Below are positions 20,125 through 29,327 of a stretch of 64,000 nucleotides of DNA, in pieces. The stretch comes from Flintibacter sp. KGMB00164 (GTDB taxonomy: Bacteria; Bacillota; Clostridia; Oscillospirales; Oscillospiraceae): NCBI RefSeq assembly GCF_008727735.1, contig NZ_CP044227.1, positions 1 to 64,000 of the forward strand, in the 5' to 3' direction. Within the stretch, counting starts at the first letter, position 1. Each line of letters begins with the position of its first letter. The notes under the pieces were generated by a model. That model was not told the origin of the DNA and made no database searches. It saw only the letters and a list, made by a program, of their open reading frames with translations. The translations under genes and the position numbers were made by a program.

Positions 20125-20756
20125 GGTTCCGCCCAGCGGGGCGGGTTCCGTTGTTTAGAGACGGATGTTACTTTCTGCTCGCACAGAAAGTAACCAAAGA
20201 TGCGCCAAGGGGACTCCTTCGATGAACACCTCGCCGCAGGCGGGTGTTCATAGGCGTCGCCCCCCTGGACCCCCATATTACGGGGGACGCCCTCCTGAAA
20301 AACTTCTATACCCTCCCGGCGGCCCTAAGACAAGATCTGTACTCCTTCTCGCCTCGGCCCACTGGGGCCTACATGGGCAGAAATTAAAAAGGTTCTGCAC
20401 TGTACGGACACCGCCTACCCTGGTAAAACCGTGGCAGCTGGCCCGCCTGACCACCACCGCACCCAACAGGTAGGCAGGCATCAGGCGGTGTGCGTTAGAA
20501 TACAAGAACGCTCAAATTTGGATGGCAACAGGCCCCTGTGGGCCGAGAATCGAACGGGAACAGATCTTGATTTTGCCCGCCGGAACTTACGTACCAACCA
20601 AAGTGACCCGCTCCCGTAAACAGGGGGACCGGGGGAAAGGTGACTATGAGCGCCCGCTGCGCGAAGGCGCTCATCGGAGCCGTCCCCCGGCGATCTTTGG
20701 TTCTTTCCATCGCTGGAAAGAACGCTCTCCGCTCCCCCGCCCCGCAGGGCGGAACC
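20125..20756 (-). repeat. Family A structured repeat, copy A4 (reverse)
   Basis: Both GC ends are present (GGTTCCGCCCAGCGGGGCGG on the left; CCGCCCCGCAGGGCGGAACC on the right). In window orientation the left hairpin is GTTACTTTCTG / CAGAAAGTAAC with inner GAACACC / GGTGTTC. The right hairpin is GTTCTTTCC / GGAAAGAAC with inner GAGCGCC / GGCGCTC. The central motif is reverse-complemented. It lies between holB and ricT, and its right end joins family B copy B5 through AACCCCAGAGGCGAAACG. Confidence 0.86.
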
Positions 20757-20818
20757 CCAGAGGCGAAACGAAGTTTCGCACAAAGCTCTTTTGCCTACTT
20801 TTCTCTCGAGAAAAGTAG
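20757..20818 (-). repeat. Family B repeat, copy B5 (encodes the holB stop)
   Basis: Hairpin GCGAAAC-gaa-GTTTCGC and palindrome with arms CCTACTTTTCTC / GAGAAAAGTAGG. The palindrome contains the stop codon and last residues of holB (LLFSREK then TAG). Confidence 0.8.
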
Positions 20819-21733
20819 GGCGGTGAGCCAGGGGAACAGGGCGGCGGGGCCTACGTTCAGCCCGGCGGCCTGGCGCATTTCTTTCACGCCCTGAGCCGCC
20901 CGCAGCGCCCGGGCGCGGTCGGGGGCCTGGAGGATCTGATCCCCCAGAGCAGCGCCGGTGAGATCCAGCAGGCTCTGGGTGTCCTCCCGGCTCAGTTTGT
21001 CCAAGGTGAGGGAAAACTCCAGCAGCTCCAGCTCCTGACCACTCACCAGCAGACGGGCCAGCTTGTCGGACTTGTCTTTCAGGGCCTGGGCCTGTTCTCC
21101 CCCGCCGGCCAGCTGTTCCACTGCCCGGCCCAGCAGGCCCTGGCAGCGGTTGGCGGCGTCGGCAAGCTCATCCCGGCTGGCCTGAGGGAAACGCGCCTGG
21201 AGCCAGGAGAGGCACTCGTCAGGAGCCACCGGGTCCAGGGTGAGGGTCTCACACCGGGAGCGCACCGTCTCCAAAATGCCGCCCGCATTCTCCGAAAGCA
21301 GCAGAAAGGCGGCGTAGGCCGGTCCCTCTTCCAGCAGCTTGAGCATGGCGTTCTGGGCGCTGGCGTTCATCCGGTCAGCCCCCTCCAGAATGTACACCTT
21401 CCGCTCCCCCTCGTTGGGGCGGATGTAGGCGTCAGAGCGCAGGGCGCGGACCTGGTCCACATTGATAGGTTTGCCCTCCCCCGCTCCGGCAATCCAGGCG
21501 ATGTCGGGGTGGATGCCCCCCTGGGCTTTGCGGCACTGGGGACAGTGTCCGCAGGGGCGCTGGTGTTCCGGGGCAGTGCACACCATGGCCTGGGCCAGCA
21601 GGCCGCCCAGGGTGTGCCGTCCGGAGCCCACCGGCCCGGAAATGATATAGGCGTGGGACAGTCCACGGCCTCCCTCCTGCTGGGAGAGCTGAGCCTTCAG
21701 ACGGCGGTTGCCCGCCAGAGCAGAGAGTTCCAT
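20795..21733 (-). CDS. holB: DNA polymerase III delta' subunit
   Basis: Clamp-loader delta' subunit, 312 residues. The AAA+ fold has a P-loop-like GPVGSGRHTLG near residue 35 and the zinc-module cysteines CGHCPQCRKA near 60. SRCETLTLDP marks the sensor region. ATG 21733 is preferred, with GTGAGGA upstream; the GTG four codons earlier is an alternative. The C-terminal seven residues LLFSREK and the stop are encoded by the family B palindrome. The neighbouring yaaO-like gene and ricT reproduce the Firmicutes gene order, but tmk is absent. Confidence 0.93.
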   Translation of the reverse strand: MELSALAGNRRLKAQLSQQEGGRGLSHAYIISGPVGSGRHTLGGLLAQAMVCTAPEHQRPCGHCPQCRKAQGGIHPDIAWIAGAGEGKPINVDQVRALRSDAYIRPNEGERKVYILEGADRMNASAQNAMLKLLEEGPAYAAFLLLSENAGGILETVRSRCETLTLDPVAPDECLSWLQARFPQASRDELADAANRCQGLLGRAVEQLAGGGEQAQALKDKSDKLARLLVSGQELELLEFSLTLDKLSREDTQSLLDLTGAALGDQILQAPDRARALRAAQGVKEMRQAAGLNVGPAALFPWLTALLFSREK

Positions 21734-21772
21734 AGCGTTCCTCACATACGGTAAAAGTTTAACGATTTGATG

Positions 21773-23083
21773 TCAGAGGCACATAACAGGGACATCTAAA
21801 TTATTATATCCTATTTCCCGCAAATAGGCCAGTTCTTTTTCCCCAATCACCTCGCCGGGCGCCACAACCGGTACGCCGGGGGGATAGGGAGCCAGCTGGC
21901 CGGCCGCAACCCGGCCCAGGCAGTTCTCCAGAGGCAGCCGCTCCACCGGGGCAAACAGGGCTTCCCGCAGGGAGCGAACAGGCTTGGGCATCGGCGGCGG
22001 GGGCAGGATGGGCGGTGTGCCCAGCAGGTTCCGGTGCCGCTGGAGAGCCTCTTCCAGACGATGAAGGTCGTCCTCGTTGTCCTGGGCGGTGAGGATAAGC
22101 ACCACATGGCCGCTGTCGGCCATCTCGGGCCAGATGTTCTCCCCTTCCAGGGCCTGAGCCAGGGCATTTCCATCCGGCGAGGTCAGAGTCAGCCGGGTAG
22201 GGTCTAAGCGCAGCTCCCCCTCCTGCAAGCTGGGGAAGGCGGCGCGGAGGGCGGCGGTGCGCCGGGCCACCCGGCGGTATTCCTCCGTCCCTTTCCCGTC
22301 TAAATAGTCCCGGGCGCAGTCCAGGGAGATCATCATGGGATAGGACGGGCTGGAGCTGCCGAACACCGAGGTCATCTGACGCACCCGCCGGGGGTCCACG
22401 CCGTTGGTGAACAGCAGGGCGGACTGACCCAGGGCGGGCAGGGTCTTGTGAGCGGAGCAAATGAGGGCGTCGCAGCCGGAAAAGGCGTCCACGCCCAAAA
22501 AGGGCAGGTGGGCTCCATGGGCACCGTCCACGATCAGGTTTCCACCTCGGGCATGAATAATGTGGGAAAGTTCCTTTACATCAGACAACACTCCGGAATA
22601 AGTCGGAGATGTAATACAGACAGTTTTGATATTTGGGCGGGAATCCAGCAGGTTTTCCACATCCGTGGGGAAAATTGGGCCGGCAATCCCCTCCCCTGCC
22701 CGCCAGGGCCGAGGCAGATAGACGGGCTCTAAGTCCAGCAGAGCCAGGGCGTTGTACACAGCCCGGTGGCATCCCCGGTCGATGAGCACCTGGTCGCCGG
22801 GACGGCAGAACAGGGCCAGGGCAGCGTGGAGTCCCAGGGTGGAGCCGCCGGTAAGAAACAGGCAGTTGTCCATGCCGAACCGCTCCGCCCACAGCTTCTG
22901 GGCCGTGTCAAAGGGCTCGCCGCCGGAAAAGAGGTCGCCGGTGGGTTCCACCTCAGTCACATCCAGCGGAGCAATGGACTGAAGCTCCGGGACAGGCAGG
23001 AAGCTGCCCTTGTGGCCGGGCATGTGAAACCGGGCAGGTTTTTGTGCGGCGTAGGCGCGGATGGCGTCATAGAGTGGGGTCAT
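21773..23083 (-). CDS. Orn/Lys/Arg decarboxylase-type PLP enzyme (YaaO-like)
   Basis: 436 residues, fold-type I PLP enzyme of the Orn/Lys/Arg decarboxylase group, like Bacillus YaaO or SpeA. N-terminal FHMPGHKGS is typical. The cofactor lysine is in CSAHKTLPALGQSA near residue 225, and the Asp that holds the PLP nitrogen is in IVDGAHGAHL. It probably decarboxylates arginine or lysine for polyamine synthesis; the substrate cannot be told. Neighbours are holB and an LTA-synthase-like gene. Confidence 0.92.
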   Translation of the reverse strand: MTPLYDAIRAYAAQKPARFHMPGHKGSFLPVPELQSIAPLDVTEVEPTGDLFSGGEPFDTAQKLWAERFGMDNCLFLTGGSTLGLHAALALFCRPGDQVLIDRGCHRAVYNALALLDLEPVYLPRPWRAGEGIAGPIFPTDVENLLDSRPNIKTVCITSPTYSGVLSDVKELSHIIHARGGNLIVDGAHGAHLPFLGVDAFSGCDALICSAHKTLPALGQSALLFTNGVDPRRVRQMTSVFGSSSPSYPMMISLDCARDYLDGKGTEEYRRVARRTAALRAAFPSLQEGELRLDPTRLTLTSPDGNALAQALEGENIWPEMADSGHVVLILTAQDNEDDLHRLEEALQRHRNLLGTPPILPPPPMPKPVRSLREALFAPVERLPLENCLGRVAAGQLAPYPPGVPVVAPGEVIGEKELAYLREIGYNNLDVPVMCL

Positions 23084-23104
23084 GGTCTGCCTCCTGTGGA
23101 CCGG

Positions 23105-24997
23105 TCAGTCCTGACCGGTGGGATCAATTTTGTGCTGGCGGTAGTACTGGACGTAGAACAGGTCGTTGACCAGTTCCTCCTGCTCCTCCTCCAACGTGTC
23201 GGTGAGCTGTCCGTCGGGAGTCAGGTAGAGGCCCTGCTGGTGGACCAGAGGAGTGGCCTGGCGCACTTCCCGGGTAAACTGGAGATAAGACGGGCCGGTC
23301 CAGCCGCACTGGTCAAAGAGCTCCTGCATCAGGAAGCAGGGAGAGAAGTCCCCGCCGTCCCCCTCAAAATCGTTGTTCAGTACCTCTTTAGCCGCCGAAT
23401 TTGCCCAGATGAGGTAGGGGGTGGAGTAGTATTCATAGAAGCTCTCCAGGCTGGTCATGGAGAAGTCGGCTCCGATGCCCTCATAGGCGGAGTTGCCGTT
23501 ACCGCCCCAGGGCTTATGGTCGCCGAAGAGGACCACAACCACAGGCTCCTCCATCTCCTCCAGGTCGTGGACCATGCCGGTGAGGGCGGAGATGGTCATG
23601 CTCACGCCGTGGAGATAGTTGTTGAAGACGTGGCAGCTCTCCTCGGGCAGGCCGGTCTCCTCCGGGTCCAGATAGGCCTCGTTGGCGGTGTAGGTCCACT
23701 CGTAGGGACCGTGGTTCTGGTAGCTTACGGAGAAGGAGAAGACCGGGCCGTTGTCCTCCTCCAGCTGGGTCTGCAGATCGTTGACGATCTCATCTACCAG
23801 CAGATAGTCGGAGTTCCACTGAGCGCCCACCGGGTCCACCAGCTCCTCGTAGTGGTTCTCACTGAACCAGTACTCCTGGAAGCCCAGGTACTGGTTGATG
23901 TTCTGGCGGTTGTAGAACCAGCCGTAGCCGGGGTGGCTGCCCCGGGTGTTGTAGCCCTGGCGGTCAAAGTACCAGACATAGGAGTCGGTGGGCTGGGTAA
24001 AGTCGTCGTAGCTGCTGTATCCCGTCAGGAAGCACCACTCCGTGTCCACGGTGCCGCCTGCAAAGATGTTGGTCAGCAGGTTGCCGGATACCGAGTGCTC
24101 CTCCAGCCAGTGCCAGGGGGCGTATACGTTTTGTACCGCCTCCACCTCGCCCAGAGCGGAGAAGTCGGTCAGGTCGCAGAAGGCCTCCAGCATGATGCCC
24201 ACCACGTTGACCTTCTGATCGGCGGGGATGTCCTCCTCCTCATAACTTTCCAGAATGGTCTGGGCCACCTGGGCGTCGTAGCCCTGGGGCTGGGAGGGCA
24301 GCAGAGTCTGCACCGTGTACAGGAAGGGATAGAGCACGCCGTGGGAGACGTAGACCTCAGAGTCGGACCAGGGGTTGATGAGCTCCTCCCCCGGGGTGGT
24401 CTGCTGGTAGAGGTGGCTGCTGAAGTAGGAGCCCCACAGGGCGGCGGCAAGGAGGGCCGCTGTGGACAAAAATCCCATCAGGCGCACAGAGAGGCGGCGC
24501 ACACCCCGGGGCAGCAGGATCAGCGCCAGCAAAAGGCCCAGCCCCGCCCACAGCAGGGTGTTCTGGATCAGCGGTGTGATCTCCAGGGTGTAGCCTCCCA
24601 CAATGCCGCCGGCCTCGTTGACCAGCTTGAGATCGGAGGCCAGCAGCGGGTCGCCCCGCAGCTGCATCTTGTAGAAGTTGGCCAGGGCGATGCCCAGCAC
24701 CGGCAGGGCGGTGAGCAGGTAGGCGGCCCAGCACCGGCCGATCAAAAAGTAGAGCAGCCAGATGAGCAGCACCGGGGCCAGCAGGTTCAGCCACAGCAGC
24801 ATGGGCTGCTGAAGGTAGTAGTCCATTAAGGCCTGGCTGGACAGCTCCGAGTCGGCCGCGGCCGCCAAAGGCAGGGTCAGCCAGCCCAGCAGAACGCCCA
24901 GGGCGGTGAGCCCCAGAGAGAGCCACAGATGGTGCCAAACCAGGTATCGGGGGTCGCTCCCTTTGGGGAAGCGGATGACACGATAGAGATGGGCCAA
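23105..24997 (-). CDS. LTA synthase-like sulfatase-fold membrane enzyme
   Basis: 630 residues. The N-terminal part has about five membrane segments (e.g. LLWLNLLAPVLLIWLLYFLI). The extracellular alkaline-phosphatase/sulfatase domain has the nucleophile context AGGTVDTEW, where Thr is expected to take phosphoglycerol, and metal-site motifs MLEAF and LFGDHKPWGG. These enzymes build lipoteichoic acid or add phosphoglycerol to glycans. I choose TTG 24997 because GGGAGGG lies six bases upstream; the longer frame runs into family B sequence and has no homology there. Confidence 0.88.
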   Translation of the reverse strand: MAHLYRVIRFPKGSDPRYLVWHHLWLSLGLTALGVLLGWLTLPLAAAADSELSSQALMDYYLQQPMLLWLNLLAPVLLIWLLYFLIGRCWAAYLLTALPVLGIALANFYKMQLRGDPLLASDLKLVNEAGGIVGGYTLEITPLIQNTLLWAGLGLLLALILLPRGVRRLSVRLMGFLSTAALLAAALWGSYFSSHLYQQTTPGEELINPWSDSEVYVSHGVLYPFLYTVQTLLPSQPQGYDAQVAQTILESYEEEDIPADQKVNVVGIMLEAFCDLTDFSALGEVEAVQNVYAPWHWLEEHSVSGNLLTNIFAGGTVDTEWCFLTGYSSYDDFTQPTDSYVWYFDRQGYNTRGSHPGYGWFYNRQNINQYLGFQEYWFSENHYEELVDPVGAQWNSDYLLVDEIVNDLQTQLEEDNGPVFSFSVSYQNHGPYEWTYTANEAYLDPEETGLPEESCHVFNNYLHGVSMTISALTGMVHDLEEMEEPVVVVLFGDHKPWGGNGNSAYEGIGADFSMTSLESFYEYYSTPYLIWANSAAKEVLNNDFEGDGGDFSPCFLMQELFDQCGWTGPSYLQFTREVRQATPLVHQQGLYLTPDGQLTDTLEEEQEELVNDLFYVQYYRQHKIDPTGQD

Positions 24998-25120
24998 GAA
25001 GATCCCTCCCAAAGAAAATGTAAAATGCACGTAAAGCGCAAAGAGCAGTATAACATATTTTTTGTCAAAGAAAAAGGTATGAAGTGTGAAAGGTGCACAT
25101 TTTCCACCGACTTTTCCACA

Positions 25121-25183
25121 CCCCCGCTTTCTTGAAAGAAAGCGGGGCAAAGAACTTTGTGCAAAGCTCCGCTTTGCTTCTGG
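25121..25183 (+). repeat. Family B repeat, copy B6 (not next to a stop codon)
   Basis: Palindrome CGCTTTCTTGAAAGAAAGCG, CAAAGAACTTTGTG, then the hairpin GCAAAGC-tcc-GCTTTGC. The hairpin arms differ from GCGAAAC / GTTTCGC by matching changes. It lies upstream of the LTA-like gene and joins copy A5 at TTCTGGGGATGCCGCC, the mirror form of the A4/B5 junction. The bases 24998-25120 hold no other feature I recognise. Confidence 0.75.
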
Positions 25184-25820
25184 GGATGCCGCCCTGCGGG
25201 ACGGGAGAGGGCGAAGTGTTCTTTCCAGCGATGGAAAGAACCAAAGATCGCCGGGGGACGGCTCCGATGAGCGCCTACGCGCAGCGGGCGCTCATAGTCA
25301 CCTTGTCCCTACCCCCTCTGGCCCTTCGGGCCATCTCCCCCTGACAGGGGGAGTCGGCCCCCGGTCCCCCATTTACGAAAGCGGTTCACTTCGGCCGGGC
25401 AGTCAGTTCCGGCGGGCAAAATCAAGTTCTGTTTCCGTTTTACTCTCGGGCCTTAGGCCCTGTTTCCATTAAAATTTGAAGGCTTTTGTCTTCTAACGCA
25501 CACCGCCTGGTACATCCCTACCTGTTTGGTGCGGCGGTGGTCGGGTGGACTAACTGCCACGGTTATGCCAGACTAGGCGGTGTCATTTCAACCCTACATC
25601 TCCTAAATTTTTGCTTTGTAGGCCCCAGCGGGCCGAGGTAAGAAGAACGCAAGGTCTTGTGTTCGGAGCCGCCGGACGCAAGTGCCAAATTCTCAGGAGC
25701 GCGTCCCCCGTAATTGGGGTCCGGGGCAAGCCGCCTATGAGCGCCCGCTGCGCGAAGGCGCTCATCGAAGGCGGCCCCGGCGATTCTTTGGTGACTTTCT
25801 GATCGCTCGGAAAGTCACAC
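25184..25820 (+). repeat. Family A structured repeat, copy A5 (forward, with 56-bp insert)
   Basis: The left end GCCGCCCTGCGGGACGG is present; the right GC end is lost. Left hairpin GTTCTTTCC / GGAAAGAAC, inner GAGCGCC / GGCGCTC-type. Right outer hairpin GTGACTTTCTG / CGGAAAGTCAC (25791-25818). A 56-bp block at 25306-25361 with its own hairpins (TGGCCC / GGGCCA and CTCCCCCTG / CAGGGGGAG) is also found in copy A7, inverted. Confidence 0.85.
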
Positions 25821-25843
25821 CCCTCGTTTTTACAAAAGGAAAC

Positions 25844-25880
25844 GTATAAAAAACCCGGCCGCCAGAGCTTGGCGGCCGGG
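25844..25880 (-). terminator. Terminator after the M23 peptidase gene
   Basis: Arms CCCGGCCGCC (25854-25863) and GGCGGCCGGG (25871-25880); the minus strand continues with TTTTTTATAC. Confidence 0.88.
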
Positions 25881-25896
25881 TAAGAAGAAAAACAAG

Positions 25897-27411
25897 TTAA
25901 GGCAGATAAGACAGGGGATTCACAGCGGTTCCGTTCACGCGGACCTCAAAGTGACAGTGCACGCCGGTGGAGCGTCCGGTGGAGCCCGCCTTGGCGATCT
26001 GCTGTCCCTTGTACACCTTGTCTCCCACCGAGACCAGCAGAGAGGAGTTGTGAGCGTAATAGGTCTGGGTACCGTTGTCGTGGGTGATAATGACCAGATT
26101 GCCGTAGGAGCCCTTGTAGCCGGCATAGGTGACCGTGCCGCCGTCGGCAGCGCGGATGGCTGCGCCGTAGGAGCAGGAGATGTCCAGGCCGGAGTGGTAG
26201 CTGTAACTGCCGAAGATATACCGCCCGCCGAAGTAGGAGGTGATGCGGCCGCTGATGGGCCACTGGTAGCTGCCGGTGGAGGCCGTCTTGGGCTTCTCCT
26301 TGGTACCCACCGCCTTGACCGTGGTGGTGGCCTCACGCAGAACGGTGGTGGAGTTCACCACGCGGTTGGTCTCTTGACCGTTGACGTAGGTGACGGTGGC
26401 GTTCACTTGGGACTCACCCTCCACACCCTGGGTGATGATCTTGCTGTTGCCTACATACATGGTGGGGTCTTCCCGGGTCTCCACGGGACATTCAATGGCC
26501 TCGGTGTAGGTCACGTCCTCCACCGTCTGCACGGACAGCACAGGAGTCAGCTCCTTCACGTTGAGCACATCGCCTACCATCAGGCGGTCCAGATTGGCCT
26601 GGGGGTTCAGGGCCATCAGGTCGCTCAGGGACATGTCGTTGGCGTAGGCGATGCCGTAGAAGGTGTCGCCCTCCACCACGGTGTAGGTGGTGGAGCCGTT
26701 GCTGTTGGCCCGCAGGGCCTGCTCCATCTCATCAATGGTCAGGATGGAGTCCACGGCATACACGGGCTTGATTTCCACCGTGTTCAAGAACTCCACTGAG
26801 GTGGTGTTCTCCGTGGTGTACTGGTCCTTAAAGCTCTGGAGCAGATCGTTCAGGGCGTCCTGGTCCTTGACCACGCCCACCGCCTTGCCGTCTACCACCA
26901 CCTGGTACTTGCGCAGCTCACCGCTGAGATCGTCCAGCTGGGTGTAAAAGTAGTTCTGGATGTCCTGCTCTGAGGACAGGTCGGAGCGCAGGGAGATGGT
27001 GAATTCATACTCCAGGTTGCCCTGTACGTGGTAGTCATAGCCCAGAATGGAGGAACCGGTGGACTCCACATTGGCGATGGCCTCATCCACCACCGAGGCG
27101 TCGGCCACCACGCCCACCGTCTCCCCGTTCACCGTGACGGCATAGCTGGGAGAGTAGAGGGCCAGCAAGGTCATGGCCACGCCCACAGCGGCGGAGCCAG
27201 CCAAAAAGGAGATGGGGCCGGTGGCCCGGTTGCCCGCCACCACGTTGTGCAGGCGGTGAGCCGCCCGCCGTCCGTGGATGCGGGACCACTCCCGGGCAGT
27301 CTTCCACCACGCCTTGGCGTTCTTTTTCCAATTTTCCCACCGCTCCCGCTCTGCTCCGGCAGATTCGGAGGGCTGAGCGGCAGGGGTCTTCAATTCGGTG
27401 ATCTCCTGCAT
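25897..27411 (-). CDS. Membrane-anchored M23 peptidase with LysM and G5-like domains
   Basis: 504 residues. A cytoplasmic Trp/Arg-rich start is followed by one membrane segment near residues 66-88. Next come a linker, a LysM domain (YTVVEGDTFYGIAYANDMSL, near 241-284), a G5-like beta region (near 289-365) and a C-terminal M23 fold. The zinc ligands appear as HSGLD near 420 and HCHFEV near 487. It is expected to cut peptidoglycan cross-bridges at the cell surface, perhaps in elongation or sporulation. The start at 27411 has GAGGTAG upstream. Confidence 0.92.
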   Translation of the reverse strand: MQEITELKTPAAQPSESAGAERERWENWKKNAKAWWKTAREWSRIHGRRAAHRLHNVVAGNRATGPISFLAGSAAVGVAMTLLALYSPSYAVTVNGETVGVVADASVVDEAIANVESTGSSILGYDYHVQGNLEYEFTISLRSDLSSEQDIQNYFYTQLDDLSGELRKYQVVVDGKAVGVVKDQDALNDLLQSFKDQYTTENTTSVEFLNTVEIKPVYAVDSILTIDEMEQALRANSNGSTTYTVVEGDTFYGIAYANDMSLSDLMALNPQANLDRLMVGDVLNVKELTPVLSVQTVEDVTYTEAIECPVETREDPTMYVGNSKIITQGVEGESQVNATVTYVNGQETNRVVNSTTVLREATTTVKAVGTKEKPKTASTGSYQWPISGRITSYFGGRYIFGSYSYHSGLDISCSYGAAIRAADGGTVTYAGYKGSYGNLVIITHDNGTQTYYAHNSSLLVSVGDKVYKGQQIAKAGSTGRSTGVHCHFEVRVNGTAVNPLSYLP

Positions 27412-27580
27412 AATCTACCTCAAATCATACGGTCAACTCTGTCCCGGAAAGAAATGACAGAGTGGAAAAGAAATGATTACAAATTGGTTACAAAGCTACT
27501 ATACACGCAAACGCACATGCCGTCAACACCTTTTTTCCAGGAAAATGATGAATTTTTTTATAACAAACCGGGAAAAGTGC

Positions 27581-27620
27581 AAAAAAGCACAAAAACCAGA
27601 GCGGTTTTTGTGCTTTTTTT
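27581..27620. terminator. Bidirectional terminator between the membrane protein and the M23 gene
   Basis: Arms GCACAAAAACC (27587-27597) and GGTTTTTGTGC (27603-27613), with A-run before and T-run after, so it works on both strands. The 27412-27580 gap upstream of the M23 gene holds nothing else I can identify. Confidence 0.85.
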
Positions 27621-27628
27621 GCAAACGC

Positions 27629-29083
27629 TCACCCATCCAACTCCCAGGGGACAAAGGTGAAGGACACGTCCCAGGGACTCTGGCGGTAGACCAGGTAGGA
27701 GATATCTCCCTTGCCGGGAAACTCGTTTGTAACCCACCCGTTGAAGGGAACCAGGGGCAGGGTGACGGACTGGGCGCCTGCCTCCACCTGCTCCCAGGCG
27801 TATTCCAGGCGCTGGTGGTAGACGGTAAAATTACAGGCATAGAGGGCCACCAGCAGCACGCACGCACCGGCCAGAGGGAAGCGCAGCCAGTGCAGAGAAC
27901 CAAGGCCCTGGGTACGGGCGCAGGTGTACAGCTCTCCGGCCACCAGCATAAGGACCACATAGCCGCAAAACAGGTTCCGGGGTCCTACCGGAGAGACAAA
28001 GAGCAGCGGCCCGTTGAGTACGCAAAGGGACAGGGCCAGCAGCAGAATCCGGATCTTGGCCGCTCCACCCCGCCACTGGAGCAGAGCAATGAGCCACACG
28101 GCGGCCATCAGAAGGCCCAGGATCAGCTGTCCGTCGCTGTAAAGACTCTCCGTCCGGAACAGGTCGCCCACGGCAAAGAAGAGACAGAAAAGGTGGACTG
28201 GAAGCAGCACGCCGCCCCACAGCTTCCACCAGGAACAGCCCTGGCGGCGCAGCAGCCACACCAGCAGGAAGCTAATGAGCGCAGTGGCCACAACAGGGAG
28301 AACAAAGGTGTCGGTGACAATGCGGTAAAGGTTGTCCCGGGCCAGCTCCAGCCCCACCGAGCGGGTGTCGCTGCCCGTCTGGGCGTAGCCGGGAGACAGG
28401 AACATGATGGCCGCTCCCAACCAGCTGCCCAGAGCCAAAGCCATGGCTCCCGGCAGCTGGTCCCGGCAGAAAAACCAGGCCCAGACCAGCACAGCCAAGG
28501 CCGCCAGAGCCAGATAGATGGTCACCGTCTCCATAAACAGGCAGCAGGCCAGGGCCAGCAGAGCGGTGCGGGCCAAAGAGGTGGGGCGTTTGGGATTCTT
28601 CTCCATCCAGCCCAGCAGGATCAGCAGCCCCAGCATGGGCAGCAGATAGTTGACCAGTGCCGCGCCCCAGGAGTAGACCTGCTGCCACAGCCCCCGGGAG
28701 GAGATGACTACCAGGGCGGCGGAGAGCAGGAAGGCCTCTCCCCTGCCCACCGCTCTGGAGCGGAAGCGCCGGGCCAGTAGCAGGACCAGGGCAATGAGCG
28801 CGCCGCCCAGCAGTACGCCCCGGAGAAAGGCCAAGGGGGTGACATACAGCTTGGCCTGGAGCACGCCCAGCAGGTTGCCCAGGTAGCGGCCGTTGTGAGG
28901 GACGCCCACCACCAGGGCGTCCTGGGTGTTGGGCCGGGTGAGGAGCAGGTCCTGCCAGCTGTCAAACTTCCAGAAGATAAAGTAGCAGTCGTCACACTCG
29001 GGGACAAACAGCAGTCCCAGCACCAGCAGAGCCAGCAAAACAAAAGGAATCGCCCAGCGCGGGGCGGAAGAATGTGATTTCAT
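27629..29083 (-). CDS. Polytopic membrane protein (DUF6056-like)
   Basis: 484 residues with about 10-12 hydrophobic segments. The first luminal loop contains DDCYFIFWKFDSWQDLL, and a later loop SSRGLWQQVYSWGAALVNYL. The layout (N-terminal anchor, acidic Asp pair after the first segment, many later helices) resembles lipid-linked-sugar glycosyltransferases of the GT-C type and DUF6056 proteins. Family membership is by eye; the substrate is unknown. The CDS ends 16 bases before the bidirectional terminator. Confidence 0.78.
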   Translation of the reverse strand: MKSHSSAPRWAIPFVLLALLVLGLLFVPECDDCYFIFWKFDSWQDLLLTRPNTQDALVVGVPHNGRYLGNLLGVLQAKLYVTPLAFLRGVLLGGALIALVLLLARRFRSRAVGRGEAFLLSAALVVISSRGLWQQVYSWGAALVNYLLPMLGLLILLGWMEKNPKRPTSLARTALLALACCLFMETVTIYLALAALAVLVWAWFFCRDQLPGAMALALGSWLGAAIMFLSPGYAQTGSDTRSVGLELARDNLYRIVTDTFVLPVVATALISFLLVWLLRRQGCSWWKLWGGVLLPVHLFCLFFAVGDLFRTESLYSDGQLILGLLMAAVWLIALLQWRGGAAKIRILLLALSLCVLNGPLLFVSPVGPRNLFCGYVVLMLVAGELYTCARTQGLGSLHWLRFPLAGACVLLVALYACNFTVYHQRLEYAWEQVEAGAQSVTLPLVPFNGWVTNEFPGKGDISYLVYRQSPWDVSFTFVPWELDG

Positions 29084-29129
29084 GTCAGACTCCAGCGTGA
29101 TTGGCCCGGGAAACGGGCGGTGATAGAAG

Positions 29130-29165
29130 AATCCCCCGCAAGCAGCGGCTACTTGCGGGGGGATT
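29130..29165 (-). terminator. Hairpin between typA and the DUF6056-like gene
   Basis: Arms AATCCCCCGCAAG (29130-29142) and CTTGCGGGGGGATT (29152-29165) with one bulged G. On the minus strand a T-rich TTCTTCTATC follows. It probably ends typA transcripts beyond copy B7. Confidence 0.65.
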
Positions 29166-29235
29166 GCGAAATAAAGCTGTACGCCTTTATAAGGCTTCCA
29201 GGCGAGGGGCAGGGAAATCAGTGATGTTTCTCTCC

Positions 29236-29326
29236 TTACGGGGGCAGAAGCGAAACGAAGTTTCGCAAAAAGCTTTTTTGCATACTTTTTTCTCGAAAAA
29301 AGTATGGCTTTCTTTCAAGAAAGCGG
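29236..29326 (-). repeat. Family B repeat, copy B7 (after typA)
   Basis: On the minus strand, directly after the typA stop, come CGCTTTCTTGAAAGAAAGC, then a second palindrome CTTTTTTCGAGAAAAAAG-like, GCGAAAC-ttc-GTTTCGC and CCCGTAAG. Double-headed copy. Confidence 0.78.
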
Positions 29327-29327
29327 C

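Noticed and set aside
24998-25150. Longer start of the LTA-synthase-like gene
   Set aside because: The extension is encoded by family B sequence and by an AT-rich leader; TTG 24997 has a strong ribosome site.
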